A stretch of 64,000 nucleotides of DNA, taken from the NCBI GenBank assembly GCA_009731375.1, contig BJOX01000053.1, positions 744,766 through 808,765 of the forward strand. The letters run 5' to 3'. Positions 38,791-50,568 of this stretch are shown piece after piece. Below the pieces are notes generated by a model. The model was given only the letters and a program-made list of their open reading frames with translations. It was not told the origin of the DNA and did not search any database. The translations under genes were made by a program, and so were the position numbers. This stretch comes from Paulinella micropora (lineage: Eukaryota > Cercozoa > Imbricatea > Euglyphida). Each line of letters opens with the position of its first letter. Position 1 is the stretch's first letter.

Positions 38791-41247
38791 TGGAAATCCG
38801 AAGGTGTGGCTTTTGGAGGGACTTTGCGTCCTCGTTTGGAGCTCTTTTTGCTCGTCTTCGTTCTTTCGTCGTTGCTGTCATTCGTGTGGTTCCTCCATGC
38901 GTCTCTAGGAACATTCACTTTTATATTCTAACCGTGGCAGACTGGTTTGGTATGTCGGTATAGATGAGACTTGGTTGTAAGAACAGGAACGGGACAAGAC
39001 ACGATCAGGACAATTGCCTGCCTTGTGCTGTAGCAATTAGTTGAAGACCTTCTTGGGTTGAATCAGTACGCGGCAAGGTACGTGATTAGACTGGAGGGCA
39101 TAGATCTTTGGAGAAGCCTGTACTGAGTGTACCGTCCAGTGCTAATTCTCTCCGAGTCTGCAAGACAAAGCAAAACACACACTCCGCAGCAAACGGCACC
39201 GATCTTGCTGCCGACTTGCCTTCTGCTGTGCCTCTGCCAGACCGATGCGCAGTAGCCCTTTTTGGACGCCAGCTCTGACTTTCGAAGCCACGTCACACTG
39301 CAGACTCTTTCTCATTTCCCTACCCCCTCCTTTCGTTAGGCTCCTAGCAGGGGACGTACTAACAAGGCTCATAACCCGTTAGGAAAATTTGAAGGTCCGG
39401 GTAGGGAAACTAGCCTGCTAACCGGAGGCTCCGGGATAGTACTCGGGATCCCAGTTGTCTACCACCACTTTACTGAGACTTTACTGAGATTGAAAAGAAC
39501 CAAAAAGGAAACCAACCTCACCAAATTGGTAATATATGAACATAAAGGCAATTTGCCACCAGTACCGGAAAATATGGTAATACAGGAATAATTGCTAAGT
39601 ATTAAGAGTACATAGGAGAGTGAAGCTACCGTGATTATACTGTTATGCTGTAGTGGACTAGATCTAATTAACTTTCCTAATGACTTAACGTCTAGCTACC
39701 GCACCGGTTTTATGCTTGAAAATCATTGTAAATATGCTGAACAAACTAGTATTCATATTATTTAGCATAAAATCATTGTAAATATGCTGAACAAACTAGT
39801 ATTAATATTATTTCATGTATAAGTATACTTCAAGTAGTCAGTGCGTATGTATAACAAATACAAGTGAGTGGCAACTTTTACCATAAATAAGCAGCAAAAC
39901 TACCAGTTTGTAAGTAACTGTCGTAACGGCTAGAAATTCAAATTTTTTAAAAGTTTGTTCAAAACTATGAAAAAAAAACATAATTCTGATGAAAAAATAT
40001 AATGTTAAAGTAGTAGTCAAACGAAACCAAAAGAAACGAACGCAAAGCAAAAAAAACCAGCCATAATACAGTAAAACCGTTAAGAAACAGTTGTAACGGC
40101 TTGGAATTCAAATTTTTTTACTTTTCTTTCTTTTAATGATGAAAGGGTGCTAAGATCTTTTGCTTTTATGAAAGAACAATTATTTTGAAATATGTCAACT
40201 TTTCTTGTGGTATTTTCTTGTGCTTTATCCTGTCACATATTAATACTATTTAATGAACCGTAGTAATTAAATCATCGAGGAACCATTAACGTACTATAAT
40301 ACAAACAATTTATTTCAAACATTCCCAGTATTTTCTCGTCGTAGGTGCACTGGAAAATTTCCTTTTTTGCTGCTCAAAATGCCAGTTCCTTTTTCACCTA
40401 TATCAGCTTGTATTTTTCTCACTCTGACGGTATGACTCATCCTTCCACTTCAACTCCCTCACATCCGTTACTACGCAATCCAACACAACCAAAACCTATT
40501 CTACACCACAAGCTTCTACCTCAGAACCTTCGTCGGGAGCACAGCTCCAAAGCACTGGAGACCATACACATACCTTACCCTTTACCCAACCTTGCCCTCA
40601 GCAGTTTCACTTGAACTAAAACTTGCATTTACTTAACCTTTTGCAAAGGGGTGAGCACTGTCACTCGTGATCTGGTAAACCCTGTTATTAAATAACTATT
40701 TCCTGAAAATATTAATTTACTTTGTTCCAGGGGGAGTGTTGGAACTATCATCTTAATTAATAGTTAAGGACCGGCCGTCCGTATCAGACACTGAGTAACG
40801 GTGTCAGTAGAGCCATTACTTACGATCCGGCCGTTCAGTCATGTTACGCAGCGTGTCCTGTTCGCACCTTTTCTTATTGACTAAAGCTGTAATCATGGTA
40901 CTGCTATTGGTTTAGTATAGCTATCATAGGTCATTACATTAATAATAGTGGTCTAACAAGAAGTTATAGTGTTTGTGTACTACTGAAAATTAAATGCCAC
41001 TGCCCGGTAATAAAACCATAGCGTTTGTGTAAAATTAAGTGCCATAAAATGCAAAGGGGCCCCTACGCCGACCCCGCGCTGCCGACTCCGCCTCGCTGCG
41101 CGACAGCGCGGCGAGGTGGGGTCGGCAGCCCAGTGTCACCCGTTGGCGTTGGGGCACCCCTCCACTGCTTCAGGTACACATGCCCTGCGGGCCAAAACAC
41201 CTCTCTAACTACATCTATTACACCTCGGCTCTGCTGTACCCGAAATC
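38791..41247. other. Intergenic sequence with local duplications
   Basis: No credible gene. A 52-bp tandem duplication at about 39715-39818 contains AAATCATTGTAAATATGCTG. A dispersed pair AATTCAAATTTTTT occurs near 39930 and 40105. A GC-rich imperfect palindrome lies at 41070-41130. Confidence 0.5.
40730..40960 (+). other. Possible solo LTR start (copia-type boundary)
   Basis: CAGGGGGAGTGTTGGAACTA resembles the polypurine-tract/LTR junction common in Ty1/copia elements. No copia coding sequence is adjacent, so this is only a motif-level suggestion. Confidence 0.2.
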
Positions 41248-41869
41248 TGTGAGTTTGTATACAACTCTTCAAGTAGGCAGATACAACGAACTCTTAATAG
41301 AACACTATGGCTGCTTTGAGTCCTGACTCAATGTGAGCAGGTGAACTACCAGTAAATAGTATAGAGATCACTTCGTTTATTTACTTAATTTTGAACTCTT
41401 GGCATGCTTGGATGCAACTTACGATCAAGTGTCGAACGTAGATTGTGAGGTGTCCAGTTCAAAAACTGATAGTGTCGCGAGTCTTCAAGTTGGCATTCAT
41501 TAAACTGAACGGATAGTGTCGAGTTGTTGGACTTGAAAATTCCCAAATCGATTTGGGAAGCCTCTAGGCGAAAATGACTGGAAACGGGAAAATATTGCGT
41601 TCTTCGGTGTATTTCCTTGTTCTAAAATTTACCATAAAACGTGGTTTCACTGGAAATCAGAAAAAGGTAATATATGGAGGAAAAAATGCAATATTCAATC
41701 TTTTCTGAAAGGATCTTTGACTTAATCGTTTGAAATCATTTCTGGACGGAATGGAAAACTAGTTAGTGAAGTCGAAACGTCGTGCAGAGGAGAATCTAAT
41801 GAACCGGTCAAAAAGAGTGTCTTATCAACGGTAAAGGTTTTGGCCGGTCGTTAAGGTGCTCAGTCTGAT
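41248..41869 (-). repeat. Left LTR (3' LTR of minus-strand element)
   Basis: Starts TGTGAGTTTGTATACAACTC and ends CTCAGTCTGAT. It is similar along its whole length to the right copy but with indels and substitutions, so the insertion is not recent. Confidence 0.8.
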
Positions 41870-42451
41870 AGCTCCCCCCCCCCCCCAGACCTAACGGTTG
41901 AGTTGAGTTGCGTACAGGATGAGTGATTAACGAACGAAGTATGTTGTCTCATTGAAAAAAATGTCAAAATGAAAAAGAGAGGTGGGTGAATCTCTTAAAC
42001 CATTTGAGAGTAGAAAAATGATGCGTCTATACTGGCGCAATGCGGATGATGATCAGCAGGGGCCGGATATCCATTATCTGCAGCGGGACTGGGACAATTG
42101 AGGCGCAGTAGCGAGCGATGATATCGGGAGGCCATGTCGAGCCGTAGAGAATTTTGTGGCCGGGTATCACATAGCCAAGTTGAACCAATGAAGCACCAAG
42201 TATGCCGTGCCGATATAACCACTGAGGGGTTCAAGTTCAGTGATAATAATCGTTGACCTGCAGGCACAAGAGGCGATCAAGGACTTACATGGGTACACCT
42301 GTCATGGCGTAATATATCTAGGGACGATGACGATTCAAGTGTGAAAAGCGCTGGGCGGGGGCGGGTGAAGCCATTACGATGGGTAAAACCCACTTGAGAG
42401 TGAAAGGGGGTGGCTACTCCTTAAACTTTGCTTATCTTGTCTAAAACGATG

Positions 42452-43317
42452 TCAAGCTTGGGTTGGTGGAGTAATGCGGGAAGCGTGCGAAGTAACGACA
42501 AGAGGGTAACTGTAGTTCCATTCCATGCGAAGACCAAAGACTAACCACACTAAGTTGTCTTTAAATTGGATTTGGTGATACTCATCGACCGTTTCCGGTG
42601 GAAGGGTACGGTGCGGGATGTAATCGACGCGGTCATCCTGAATGAGCAGAGCAAACGGCTTGCGAAGGGAGAACATAGCTCGCGCGACATTCACAGGACG
42701 ATCGGTCGGCGGTATGACGATAGCCAAGTCCCACGGGGCATGAACGTTTGTCTTTGTTAGGCTAGCGCGGATGATGCGACATGGGAGAGATTTGAGCTTC
42801 GTCTCCAAGGCAGTATTTGTGTCTTCGGTGGTAAGCCACAGAGTAGAGTCTGCTCTGGGCAGTGGCATGGTTGCGAGGAGCGCTATGGTAGCTGCGGCTT
42901 CGTCGATATGGATCGGGACACCTGAGTTTGTGCGGGCGAGGCAAATCATCCTGAGGGAGGGTTTGTTTACCAGGGGAGGGGTATTCGATCCTGGGTCTCA
43001 GTGTCTGTAAGTATTTCGGGACCCATCCGACGATCATAGGGTAACAAGTTTGCCATGACCACATGAGTGGTTGGGCTGGTGCCGATGGTGAGCTCAAAAT
43101 CGCTAGCGTTGAGGTAGTAGCGGCACTGTTGAACTCCGTAGATGACACCGTAGGCTTCTCGTGTGTAGGTCGTCCAACGGGTTTCCGTGTCCGTGAACTT
43201 GTGCCAAAAGTATTGAATGACCGGGGCGTTGCTGTCAGAGCCAGCATGGAGGACGCCGCAAATTCCTATTCGGCTGGCGTCTGTCCAAAGGTAGACATAT
43301 ATAGCGACGGGACTCAT
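42452..43317 (-). pseudogene. Retrotransposon RNase H and downstream region
   Basis: The 43317-42967 segment encodes YLWTDASRIGICGVL (first catalytic Asp), then YFWHKFTDTETRWTTYTREA (Glu) and CRYYLNASDFEL, the order seen in RNase H of LTR elements. The expected third Asp (TDH) appears as IGTSPTTH. The frame shifts near 42960 and continues (42949-42452) with LPRADSTLWLTTEDTNTALE and PWDLAIVIPPTDRPVNVARA, which I cannot assign. Frame breaks make it non-functional as assembled. Confidence 0.6.
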
Positions 43318-45248
43318 GCTTGGAAGGAGCAGGGGGTGTGGTGGCCGTGTGGCCGGGCTCCTTCATACTTTTCCGCTCATTCTGATGGAGGTAGGGTTGA
43401 CATGCCTGTCGGGCTTGAGTGGGTTCGATCAAGTTCGTAGAAGGGGATACAAGGCAGGGGGAGTTGGTGTCAATCTCCGCTGTGTCAGGGGCGATGCTGT
43501 CATTGCCGAGTATCGTTTGTCCATGATATTCCGGGCGGTACTCGAGCGCCGACCCATGAGGACCGGAAGAGTCCATGTTTGGGAATATGTCACGAACTGG
43601 GTTCAGGTGCAAAGTGGGGACCAAAAGGTCTGGGACTGGAGAGTGAAGGTAGTCATGGGGCACGCGGTGGTTACAGAGTCTGACGTTCCGAGTGTCTCGA
43701 ATGACATCTTTCTGGTTCGTCCATGTACGTTGTGAGGAGGCGTAGCTCCATGTGCCAGCGTTGAGGACGTTCGTAGCCCAATTGGAGAGGCACGCGGTGG
43801 TTACAGAGTCTGACGTTCCGAGTGTCTCGAATGACATCCTTCTCGATATCCTCAAGTTCTCCGATTGGGTGACTATGGTTCGTCCGTGTACGTTGTGAGG
43901 AGGCGTAGCTCCATGTGCTAGCGTTGAGGGCGTTCGTAGCCCAGTTGGAGAGTTGCATACTTCCGGAGTCCAGCGTGGGCATGGGACCGCAACTGGTTTG
44001 GCGTTCGGTTTGCATTGAGGGGACAGAACAGTGTGACAACTTCAAATTTGCGACTGAGTGCCCAGAGTTGGTCTTGTTGAGGTCTAGTGAGGCTCGGGTT
44101 GACTGCCTCTGTAGAAAACCTAGGACCTATCAGCATCGCGTTGTGTTCCGATCGCTTGGATGGGGAGTCGGGGCGTGTCTGCGCGGAGTCTTCCCTGGAA
44201 GAATCCATGCGCGGAGTGGGCAAGTCGCTGTTGGTCGCAGAGGGTCAGGCGGCTTCAGTTGAGTAGAGTCTGGAGAGCGCTCCAGACTTAGTTGTCAGGC
44301 GCGGCTTTGCATATTGATCAAGCTTTGAGTTGAGTCAGTGCCAGACCGAGCGAGCGTGTTAGATTGGCGGCGACTTCGAGGGATGACCGATGAGTGGGCA
44401 GGGCGCACGGCACTTTGACGACCTTCGGGGACGTCTGACCACGGGGCTGGACGTGCGGGAGGATGCCGAGGCTGGGCGTTTTGGTTCCAGCCCTTGCGCC
44501 TATGGCGTCGTCGGTGTCGTCGGCTTTGCCTTGGCCGAGATTCGGGAGCCGTAGTGGCTACAGGAGCAGGCCTGGAGCCAAACACCTGTCGAGGGCGGCC
44601 CGAATGTTTATGGTCGAGAAGTCGTCGTCTTGGGGATACAGCTCGATGATCGGGAGAGGCAGAATGACTTGGCGACGGGGGAGCCAGGCCGCGTGTCGGG
44701 CATTTGGCTGGGCCTCCGCATCGGCACCAAACAGGATGGGGGCCTTTACATTGGTGAACTGAATAGGCAAAGATGCCTGTCGGGAGATCGTATAGAAACT
44801 CCTGGTTACCAAGGTGGGGCCTGTCGGGAGATCGTATAGAAGCTTATATTATCACATCCCAGAGGTGTAAGAAGGTCAGCAAAAGTCTTCTATACGCGTC
44901 GTTTCTCCTTGAGAGGGAGAACTCCGTTGATGCGGCCGAACTGTTGTATCTGGAAGCATCCATGGAGAAAGGGATGATCATACCACAGTTGACGAAGTAG
45001 TTGAGTTCATCGACAATCACTTGGCGTAGTCGATGGCCAATTACAGGGTTAATCGCTGATACACTAAATGCACGCGGGGGTGTTGGTGGTGACAGTGTAC
45101 GGTCGCTGGAACCGCACGATGGGCCTTTACATTTGCACCAGCGAGCGTGTTCTCCATGGCGGGTCGCCGCTTGGAAAGCAAAGACTCCGTCTGGAAAATC
45201 ATGTTCGCGGGCGCCGTTATTGAAATCAGTTTGGGATTGCGGTATCAC
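43235..45248 (-). pseudogene. Reverse-transcriptase-like fragments
   Basis: Several minus-strand frames carry RT-like pieces. One has GHRLRQVIVDELNYFVNCGM at 45.0-45.2 kb, resembling the start of the RT fingers. Another has PRFSTEAVNPSLTRPQQDQL at about 44.1 kb, resembling the RT leader. A stretch of about 125 bp is tandemly duplicated (about 43661-43790 and 43791-43960), repeating NWATNVLNAGTWSYASSQRT. No catalytic YxDD box was found. The overall call depends on the neighbouring RNase H. Confidence 0.4.
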
Positions 45249-45849
45249 ATTACCTGTTGTTGGCCTTCATTGACTAAAAAGCTCACCTTCTTCCAGATTC
45301 CGCTTTTTGCTCGGGGGATTGTGTTACCGTGGATCGTCGCCGTAGCTGCATTGCTGTTGCCATGAGCGTACGAGGTGATGAAACCTTGATGGTGCCAAAG
45401 GTTGATCCTTTTTAGAACTTGGCAAAACGGATGTCTGTGCGAAGGGATGGATTTATATAACGAAGGCGAAAGATGCCAGGAAAAATCGAAAAGGGATGAA
45501 ATCGAATTCCATGCGGCTCGTTTTCATCGTCCTTGTTCGGAGGTTGTTGCGAATGTCGCGTCATCGAGTGAGGAGAAACCACAGCTGTAGAATTCGTCGT
45601 CGGCATCGATGACGAACTGCCAGACGATGAACTGCTCGACGATGACGAAAAGGGGCCGTGTCCACCGCCTTTCGAGTCGTCATCGTTGTTGTGCTTCTTG
45701 TTTACATGAGGGCTGTAGTTGAACAGGATGCGCACGAGTTGTTTGTGGCAAGTTGAACGGTGCGGCCGGTGGGTCGGAGCCAGTGGCCGCTAGTAAATGA
45801 GCCGGGGCCGGTGGTGGCTGGGCTAAAACAGGTGGAGGCTGATTTTGGG

Positions 45850-47118
45850 TCAGCGGTGGCTGGGCTGGGGCCGATGGTGGTGAAGCTGGGGCCGGTGGAG
45901 GCTGAGCTGAAACCATCGTTGACGAAGATGAGCTCGAGCTAGATGACGAGCTCGATGAGGAGCTGGATGCGGAGCTGGAACTCCATAAAGAACAAGATTT
46001 ACTGTCGGCTTTCGCCGGAGAGTCATCGATCTGGGTTGGGTCTGACCATGAGCTGCGTAGCAGTTCGCGTGGCAGGTGTGGCTGGACATCAAAACCTGGG
46101 TGGATGAGGTTTCTGTGGGGATGACCGATATGATAGTTGTCGCTGGTTTCTTCAGGGAAAGTGTCGTACAGTTTCCTCCCGGTACGTTGGTCAACAGAAC
46201 TTCGTACTCAAGATCCTGGACACTCATCTTTAGTTCCGTGTAGAACATGCTGAGGACCATTTCCATTCGCTCTGTCTTGAGATTGGTCCAGCGTCCGAAT
46301 TGGGTATGGTCGTCTGCCAAGTAAGCGGTGAAAGAGTGGTTGGAGTCCGTCTTCCACTCCTGAAAGTGTCGATGTTCGTTTGTTGTCTGATATCTGCGAA
46401 TAACGTGGACTCCATAGGGGTAGCCACGGAGGCGTTTATCGCGAGAATACGGATTGATTATATCCGTTGAGCATGGGACAGTGCCGCAGGGGTGTTGGAT
46501 CACGTGGATCTCCTGGCTGAATCGACGTCCGGTTTCGCTGCCAACGACCATGAAGAAGTACTGTGCTAGGTGCCACGGGACATGGTCGTAGCGTACCCAA
46601 TGGAACGTGCATGCAAAGGAGTCCATGACGTCTCTGGTACGGGATGCCGCATTCCAGTTGGGAGCTTTGTTTAGATACTCGCGAAGTTCGGAGTTCGGAC
46701 GTTGCCACTTCCCTTTCGATGGTGTTTGCCTGTCCCATATAATTGCTGCCCATAAAAAACTGTACCAAAAATGGTGCATCCTTTTCGTCTGTGTAGTAGG
46801 CGGTGATGCTACAATAGTCGAAAAAGCTGCGCGGTAGGTCCACGATACATTCGTAGGATCGTTCTCGGACCATGCGTATTTCCAACCATTCACTTCCTTC
46901 GTCGTATTAATGGTCCATAGGGAGGATCTTGAACCAAATTGGATCCTTACACGGGAGGCGGTGAAAGTAGTGTTGTAGGGCAAAACAGCGTTCGCGCGTC
47001 GGAAGTCGGAAAACGCGGCGTATGTATGTTCCTCCCCCATCAATATGTGGGCAGAAAGACATGTGCTGAGGAGTGGGGTCCTCCATGCTGCACCATGGAA
47101 ATAAGAGTTGACCTTCAA
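45850..47118 (-). CDS. Retrotransposon ORF of unknown function
   Basis: 422-codon minus-strand frame with no recognised domain. Its first 300 residues are rich in Trp, Tyr, Phe and His (WSENDPTNVSWTYRAAF; HFWYSFLWAAIIWDRQTPSK; CTFHWVRYDHVPWHLAQYFF). The end becomes a His/Arg/Pro low-complexity stretch. Being on the element's sense strand and upstream of RT it may be a gag or accessory gene. An overlapping frame (47218-46907) suggests a further frameshift at its start. Confidence 0.4.
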   Translation of the reverse strand: MKVNSYFHGAAWRTPLLSTCLSAHILMGEEHTYAAFSDFRRANAVLPYNTTFTASRVRIQFGSRSSLWTINTTKEVNGWKYAWSENDPTNVSWTYRAAFSTIVASPPTTQTKRMHHFWYSFLWAAIIWDRQTPSKGKWQRPNSELREYLNKAPNWNAASRTRDVMDSFACTFHWVRYDHVPWHLAQYFFMVVGSETGRRFSQEIHVIQHPCGTVPCSTDIINPYSRDKRLRGYPYGVHVIRRYQTTNEHRHFQEWKTDSNHSFTAYLADDHTQFGRWTNLKTERMEMVLSMFYTELKMSVQDLEYEVLLTNVPGGNCTTLSLKKPATTIISVIPTETSSTQVLMSSHTCHANCYAAHGQTQPRSMTLRRKPTVNLVLYGVPAPHPAPHRARHLARAHLRQRWFQLSLHRPQLHHHRPQPSHR

Positions 47119-47245
47119 GAATGGCCGCTAAAGGGGAGCTGTTGGGGTTTGCACCCACAAGCAGGCCGCAATATGAAGATCTATATCCCCACGGGCGTCC
47201 AACGGGACAGTAAGCCATCCCTTGTCGAAAGTAATTACTGGTTTG

Positions 47246-47264
47246 CTCCGGGCTTCGCCCGGAG
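47246..47264. other. Perfect 8-bp GC hairpin
   Basis: CTCCGGGC-TTC-GCCCGGAG forms a perfect stem with a 3-base loop. It is followed within 100 bp by another GC-rich palindromic stretch. It lies at the left edge of the region that interrupts the retroelement's coding order. Confidence 0.5.
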
Positions 47265-47560
47265 TTAACCGCCGTTAAAGTTCCGAGGAGATATTTCGCT
47301 TTTACGGTAGTCCGGTCGGCGCGGCGTAGCCGTGCCGGCGGAGCCGGCGCGTGTTTGATCCGGCGTCTGGTTAGGCCTAGGTTGGAAAGTTGGGAAGATC
47401 GAAAGACGCGTCAGAGAAACTATCTTCAATGCCTGCTATTGAAAAGAAAATCAAAGTTGGTAGCATTGTTTCAACTCTTGCAGCATATCACGTTCAAGAC
47501 GATGATTTATTTCAAAGATTTTGACAAAATTCTGAAACCGTACGAATCACCGGGGTCGTG

Positions 47561-48018
47561 ATGAGTTTCACTGATAAACAGGCTACTATTCGCCTCAACA
47601 CAGAGGGAAATCAATGGTCTGTGCAAGTCTCCCGTGGTTTGATTCGTATGGAAGATGAATCCAAGAAGTGGAAGTATTGAGTGCATCAGGGGAAGTGATT
47701 TGGGACTCGAATACCGACCAGGTTGTCGAGCTGAAGTTTACTAAGATTCCCTTGAATGCTAATGTCTCACGTGATGATTTTATTAAGTCAATCAGAGACG
47801 TGAATGGCATTCTGGGGAATAGCAACGGTAGCAACGATGCTAAGGCCAAGAAGCAGAAAGCCAAAGCAATCGCGACTCACCTCGAGAACTTATACAACGC
47901 TACAAATCTGCGAAAGTTGTATAATGAATACTTTACTGAGGTAAGAGAAGTCAAAGGGAATTCCAGTAAGGGTTGTCGCTTCAGCAATGGCATCTCAGAT
48001 CGTAGACAACTCAGTTGA
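47561..48018 (+). pseudogene. Overlapping ORF fragments, unknown
   Basis: 47561-47680 reads MSFTDKQATIRLNTEGNQWS and stops. A second frame (about 47668-48018) reads VEVLSASGEVIWDSNTDQVV and a helical Lys/Ala region ending LRKLYNEYFTEVREV. The two may be one gene with a frameshift. No family recognised. Composition differs from the flanking retroelement. Confidence 0.3.
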
Positions 48019-48249
48019 GTGGCCCTTCATTGTCCAAGCCGAGCTTGTTGAGAAACAAGAGCAGAAAGACGACGCAAAGAACCACAACGGATTATCTGCA
48101 ACCAGGGCATAGACCAGCTCCCAGACGTCGTCGGGCAGGCTCCGAAGAGCGGACTGCGCTGGCAAAATGTAGTGCTTGGCGCGCTGGAGCGCCCGCGTGG
48201 ACATCGCTTGTCTGCGGTGCCTCTTTCTTGATGTTTCCTTTCTTGGCAT
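47995..48249 (-). CDS. Small basic protein, F-box-like segment
   Basis: 84 codons from ATG at 48249: a Lys/Arg-rich N-terminus (RKETSRKRHRRQAM), then SLPDDVWELVYALVADNPL resembling an F-box-type helix pair, then a Ser/Cys-rich end. It lies inside the retroelement, convergent with the 47668 fragment. Doubtful. Confidence 0.25.
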   Translation of the reverse strand: MPRKETSRKRHRRQAMSTRALQRAKHYILPAQSALRSLPDDVWELVYALVADNPLWFFASSFCSCFSTSSAWTMKGHSTELSTI

Positions 48250-48265
48250 GTCTTTCGATTTAAAA

Positions 48266-48770
48266 ATACTTATCTTCCCCGGGGAGGGGGGGGGGAGATG
48301 GCCGTGCCTCGCGTTTTTGTGAATCTTGGAATTATTGCGGGGGAAAGAGTGCGTGTGTGGCGGTGGGGGGGGGGGGGGGGGGGGGAGAGGGGGGGGGNNN
48401 NNNNNNNGGGGGGGGGGGAGAGAGAGAGACGCAAACAGACAGGTTCTCACTCCCCCTTCCCCACACCCCGCCCGCCGGCTCTGAGTAATAGCCGGGGGAA
48501 ATGTGCGGGAAGAGGGCAGGGGTTGACGGAAAAAGGAAAGCCGAAAGGTCAGGACCGCAACTCGCCCTCCGCACTCTCTCCCTCCCACCTTTGCCCTCTT
48601 CGTCCCCCCTCCTTTTCCTTGGGGGCACGCATATTTCTTTTTTGCTCTAGCTTCAAAACAGAACATTGGCGGGCGTGAGCCAGAGAAAGAATAACAAAAA
48701 AAGAGAGAGAGAGAGCAAAGGAGAATTTTTATTTAGTTAGTTTCTTTCCATTCTTTTCCCTCCTCTCTAT
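48266..48770. repeat. G-rich tracts with 10-N gap and GA repeats
   Basis: Long G runs surround the N gap (48398-48407), followed by (GA)n and purine-rich sequence up to the plus-strand ORF. Probably a difficult-to-sequence, potentially G-quadruplex-forming stretch. Confidence 0.7.
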
Positions 48771-48804
48771 CGTCTATTTGTTCCTGTTTTGGTTCACTGG
48801 CCAC

Positions 48805-50568
48805 ATGCTGCTGCTGCCGCTGCTAAACGTTGTGGGTGCGTTCGGTGCAGTCTGGGGTGATTCCACTGTCTTTGCAAGGGTTCGCTCGGTAATTCCCCTA
48901 GGATCAGGGTCCCAAGTCCGCGTCGTCGTTGAATCGCGTGGCTGTGTCGTCTCGATCTGTAGAGCTTTAGCTACCTTCACCGACAATTGGCAAGAATTTC
49001 AAGTGCCCTTAGCAGTTTCCGCCCCATTTATAACGTACAACGAATTAGATCTCATAGGGTTTAGTCCCAGCTGGACGCGGACTGTCACGGCGAGCGTGTC
49101 ACTCACGGACGACGTGGACGGGGGGCTGCTGGCGCGCACTGTCAAGGACTTCTTGAATCAGACGTGGGACCCCCTGTCGAACAACACCAACTCTAGCAAC
49201 ACCAAGTCGCTGCAGGACCCCGGCACGCCGCCGGCGCCGCACGAAACCAATGCCAACGCCACCGCCGATCGGTTGGGGAACGCGCTGAACATACTGAACC
49301 AGCAGGACACAAACGGCACGGCGCGGCATCGCCGTCGTGCGCTGCTACAAGCAATCGCGAGCAATTTGACGCTTAATGAGATCCAGACAATCTGCACCGA
49401 ATTCTCTAGCGCGTGGAAAGAGCTCAAGCAGCTGAGCCTGGACGCGGTCAAAACCTTTAACCTGACCAAGGCGGCCGACGAAAGCGCGGAGACCGACGCC
49501 GCCACGGTGCTTGCCGACTGCCTGGCCAGCTCGCTCACGGCCGTGTCGTCCAAGTGCCTGGACCTCAAGACCTGCGCCGAAAACGAGGTGCAGAACATCA
49601 ACTACGAACTTGACTTGAAACTTGCGAACGCCTATACGACGGAGCTGTTGTACCTGCGCGACATGTACACGCGCGAGCTGGACCAGTTCAAGGCTTCGAC
49701 GGAATTCAGTGATCAATGGAACTCGATGGTGGATTCGTACCAGGCGACTAATGCGCAGATCGGCGCGGCCAGGGACAAGGTGCAGGGCTTGCTCGGCAAC
49801 GTAGACTCCGCGGTGTCGGCGCTGGAGCAGCAGCTGAACGCCATGGCGGACTTTTACAACGAGATCTTGCGGCGCCACGTGGGGTTGGTCGAGAACACGA
49901 CGCAGCAGGTCCTGAACGCGAACGGGGCCGTGAGGCGGGCGATTACCATCGTGCAAGGCCAGATCAACGCGCTACTGTCGTGCGCCGACGGCGCGGAATT
50001 CATCACGGAGCGCAACCGGTTGTTCATGGAGGCGCTGCTGCAGAAGGCGGTGAGCGCGTCGGCCGTGTGGGGCAGCCTGGCCCGGGTGCTGGAGCTGATC
50101 CACACGCGCGCCGACTCCAAGGCGTCACTGGTGCGCGGCCTGTTCAGTGCCCTGCAGGACTCGGTGGAGCAGGGCTGGTCGCCGCTGCTGACCGACGGCG
50201 GCAGGCAGCCCCTGGCACTTTTCGATCCTACTAGCGGCGCGCCCGACTGGTTCCCCGTCAGGGGCAGCGCCTGGGTCAGCATACGCACTGTTCCGGCATT
50301 TGCTAGGCCGGGGCGCGGCCCGTGCTACCAGAGCGCCGCGCCCGTGCTGCTGGAGAGGCGTTCGCTGTGGCTTGAGTGCAACCTCGTGCCGCTGTCATTC
50401 GAGAACCAGCAGTACGACTCGTTGCTGCAGACAGCGTTGCTGCTCGGCCCGCGCGGTTGCACCGGCCGCGGTTGCACCTGCGCGAGGCGTCCAGTACGTA
50501 TGAAGGAAGCATCCGGGGACGGAAAGTGCATGTTGGGTATCTGGGGCATGAAGGGTGGAATGGGCTGA
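48805..50568 (+). CDS. Secreted/surface protein with furin-like site, antisense inside LTR element
   Basis: From ATG at 48805 about 587 codons. It starts with a signal peptide MLLLPLLNVVGAFGAVWG. Then comes a beta-rich domain with two Cys (SRGCVVSICR), a linker with many N-x-S/T sites, and RHRRRALLQAIASNLTLNEI, a furin-type polybasic site followed by an amphipathic segment. Beyond that are long helices (GNVDSAVSALEQQLNAMADF; TTQQVLNANGAVRRAITIVQ) ending in LLSC. The last 24 codons lie antisense to the gag-like frame and look like run-on, so the true C-terminus and any membrane anchor may be missing. The architecture resembles a proteolytically primed surface glycoprotein, as in viral envelope proteins; this is inference, and the family is unknown. 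It is GC-rich. Confidence 0.5.
   Translation: MLLLPLLNVVGAFGAVWGDSTVFARVRSVIPLGSGSQVRVVVESRGCVVSICRALATFTDNWQEFQVPLAVSAPFITYNELDLIGFSPSWTRTVTASVSLTDDVDGGLLARTVKDFLNQTWDPLSNNTNSSNTKSLQDPGTPPAPHETNANATADRLGNALNILNQQDTNGTARHRRRALLQAIASNLTLNEIQTICTEFSSAWKELKQLSLDAVKTFNLTKAADESAETDAATVLADCLASSLTAVSSKCLDLKTCAENEVQNINYELDLKLANAYTTELLYLRDMYTRELDQFKASTEFSDQWNSMVDSYQATNAQIGAARDKVQGLLGNVDSAVSALEQQLNAMADFYNEILRRHVGLVENTTQQVLNANGAVRRAITIVQGQINALLSCADGAEFITERNRLFMEALLQKAVSASAVWGSLARVLELIHTRADSKASLVRGLFSALQDSVEQGWSPLLTDGGRQPLALFDPTSGAPDWFPVRGSAWVSIRTVPAFARPGRGPCYQSAAPVLLERRSLWLECNLVPLSFENQQYDSLLQTALLLGPRGCTGRGCTCARRPVRMKEASGDGKCMLGIWGMKGGMG

Noticed and set aside
41873-41886. C run as a telomere or sequencing artefact only
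   Set aside because: Its position exactly inside the left LTR on the strand expected for a polypurine tract fits retrotransposon biology better.
49345-49956. Minus-strand ORF opposite the surface-protein ORF
   Set aside because: His/Val/Arg-rich antisense translation of GC-rich coding sequence with no domain.
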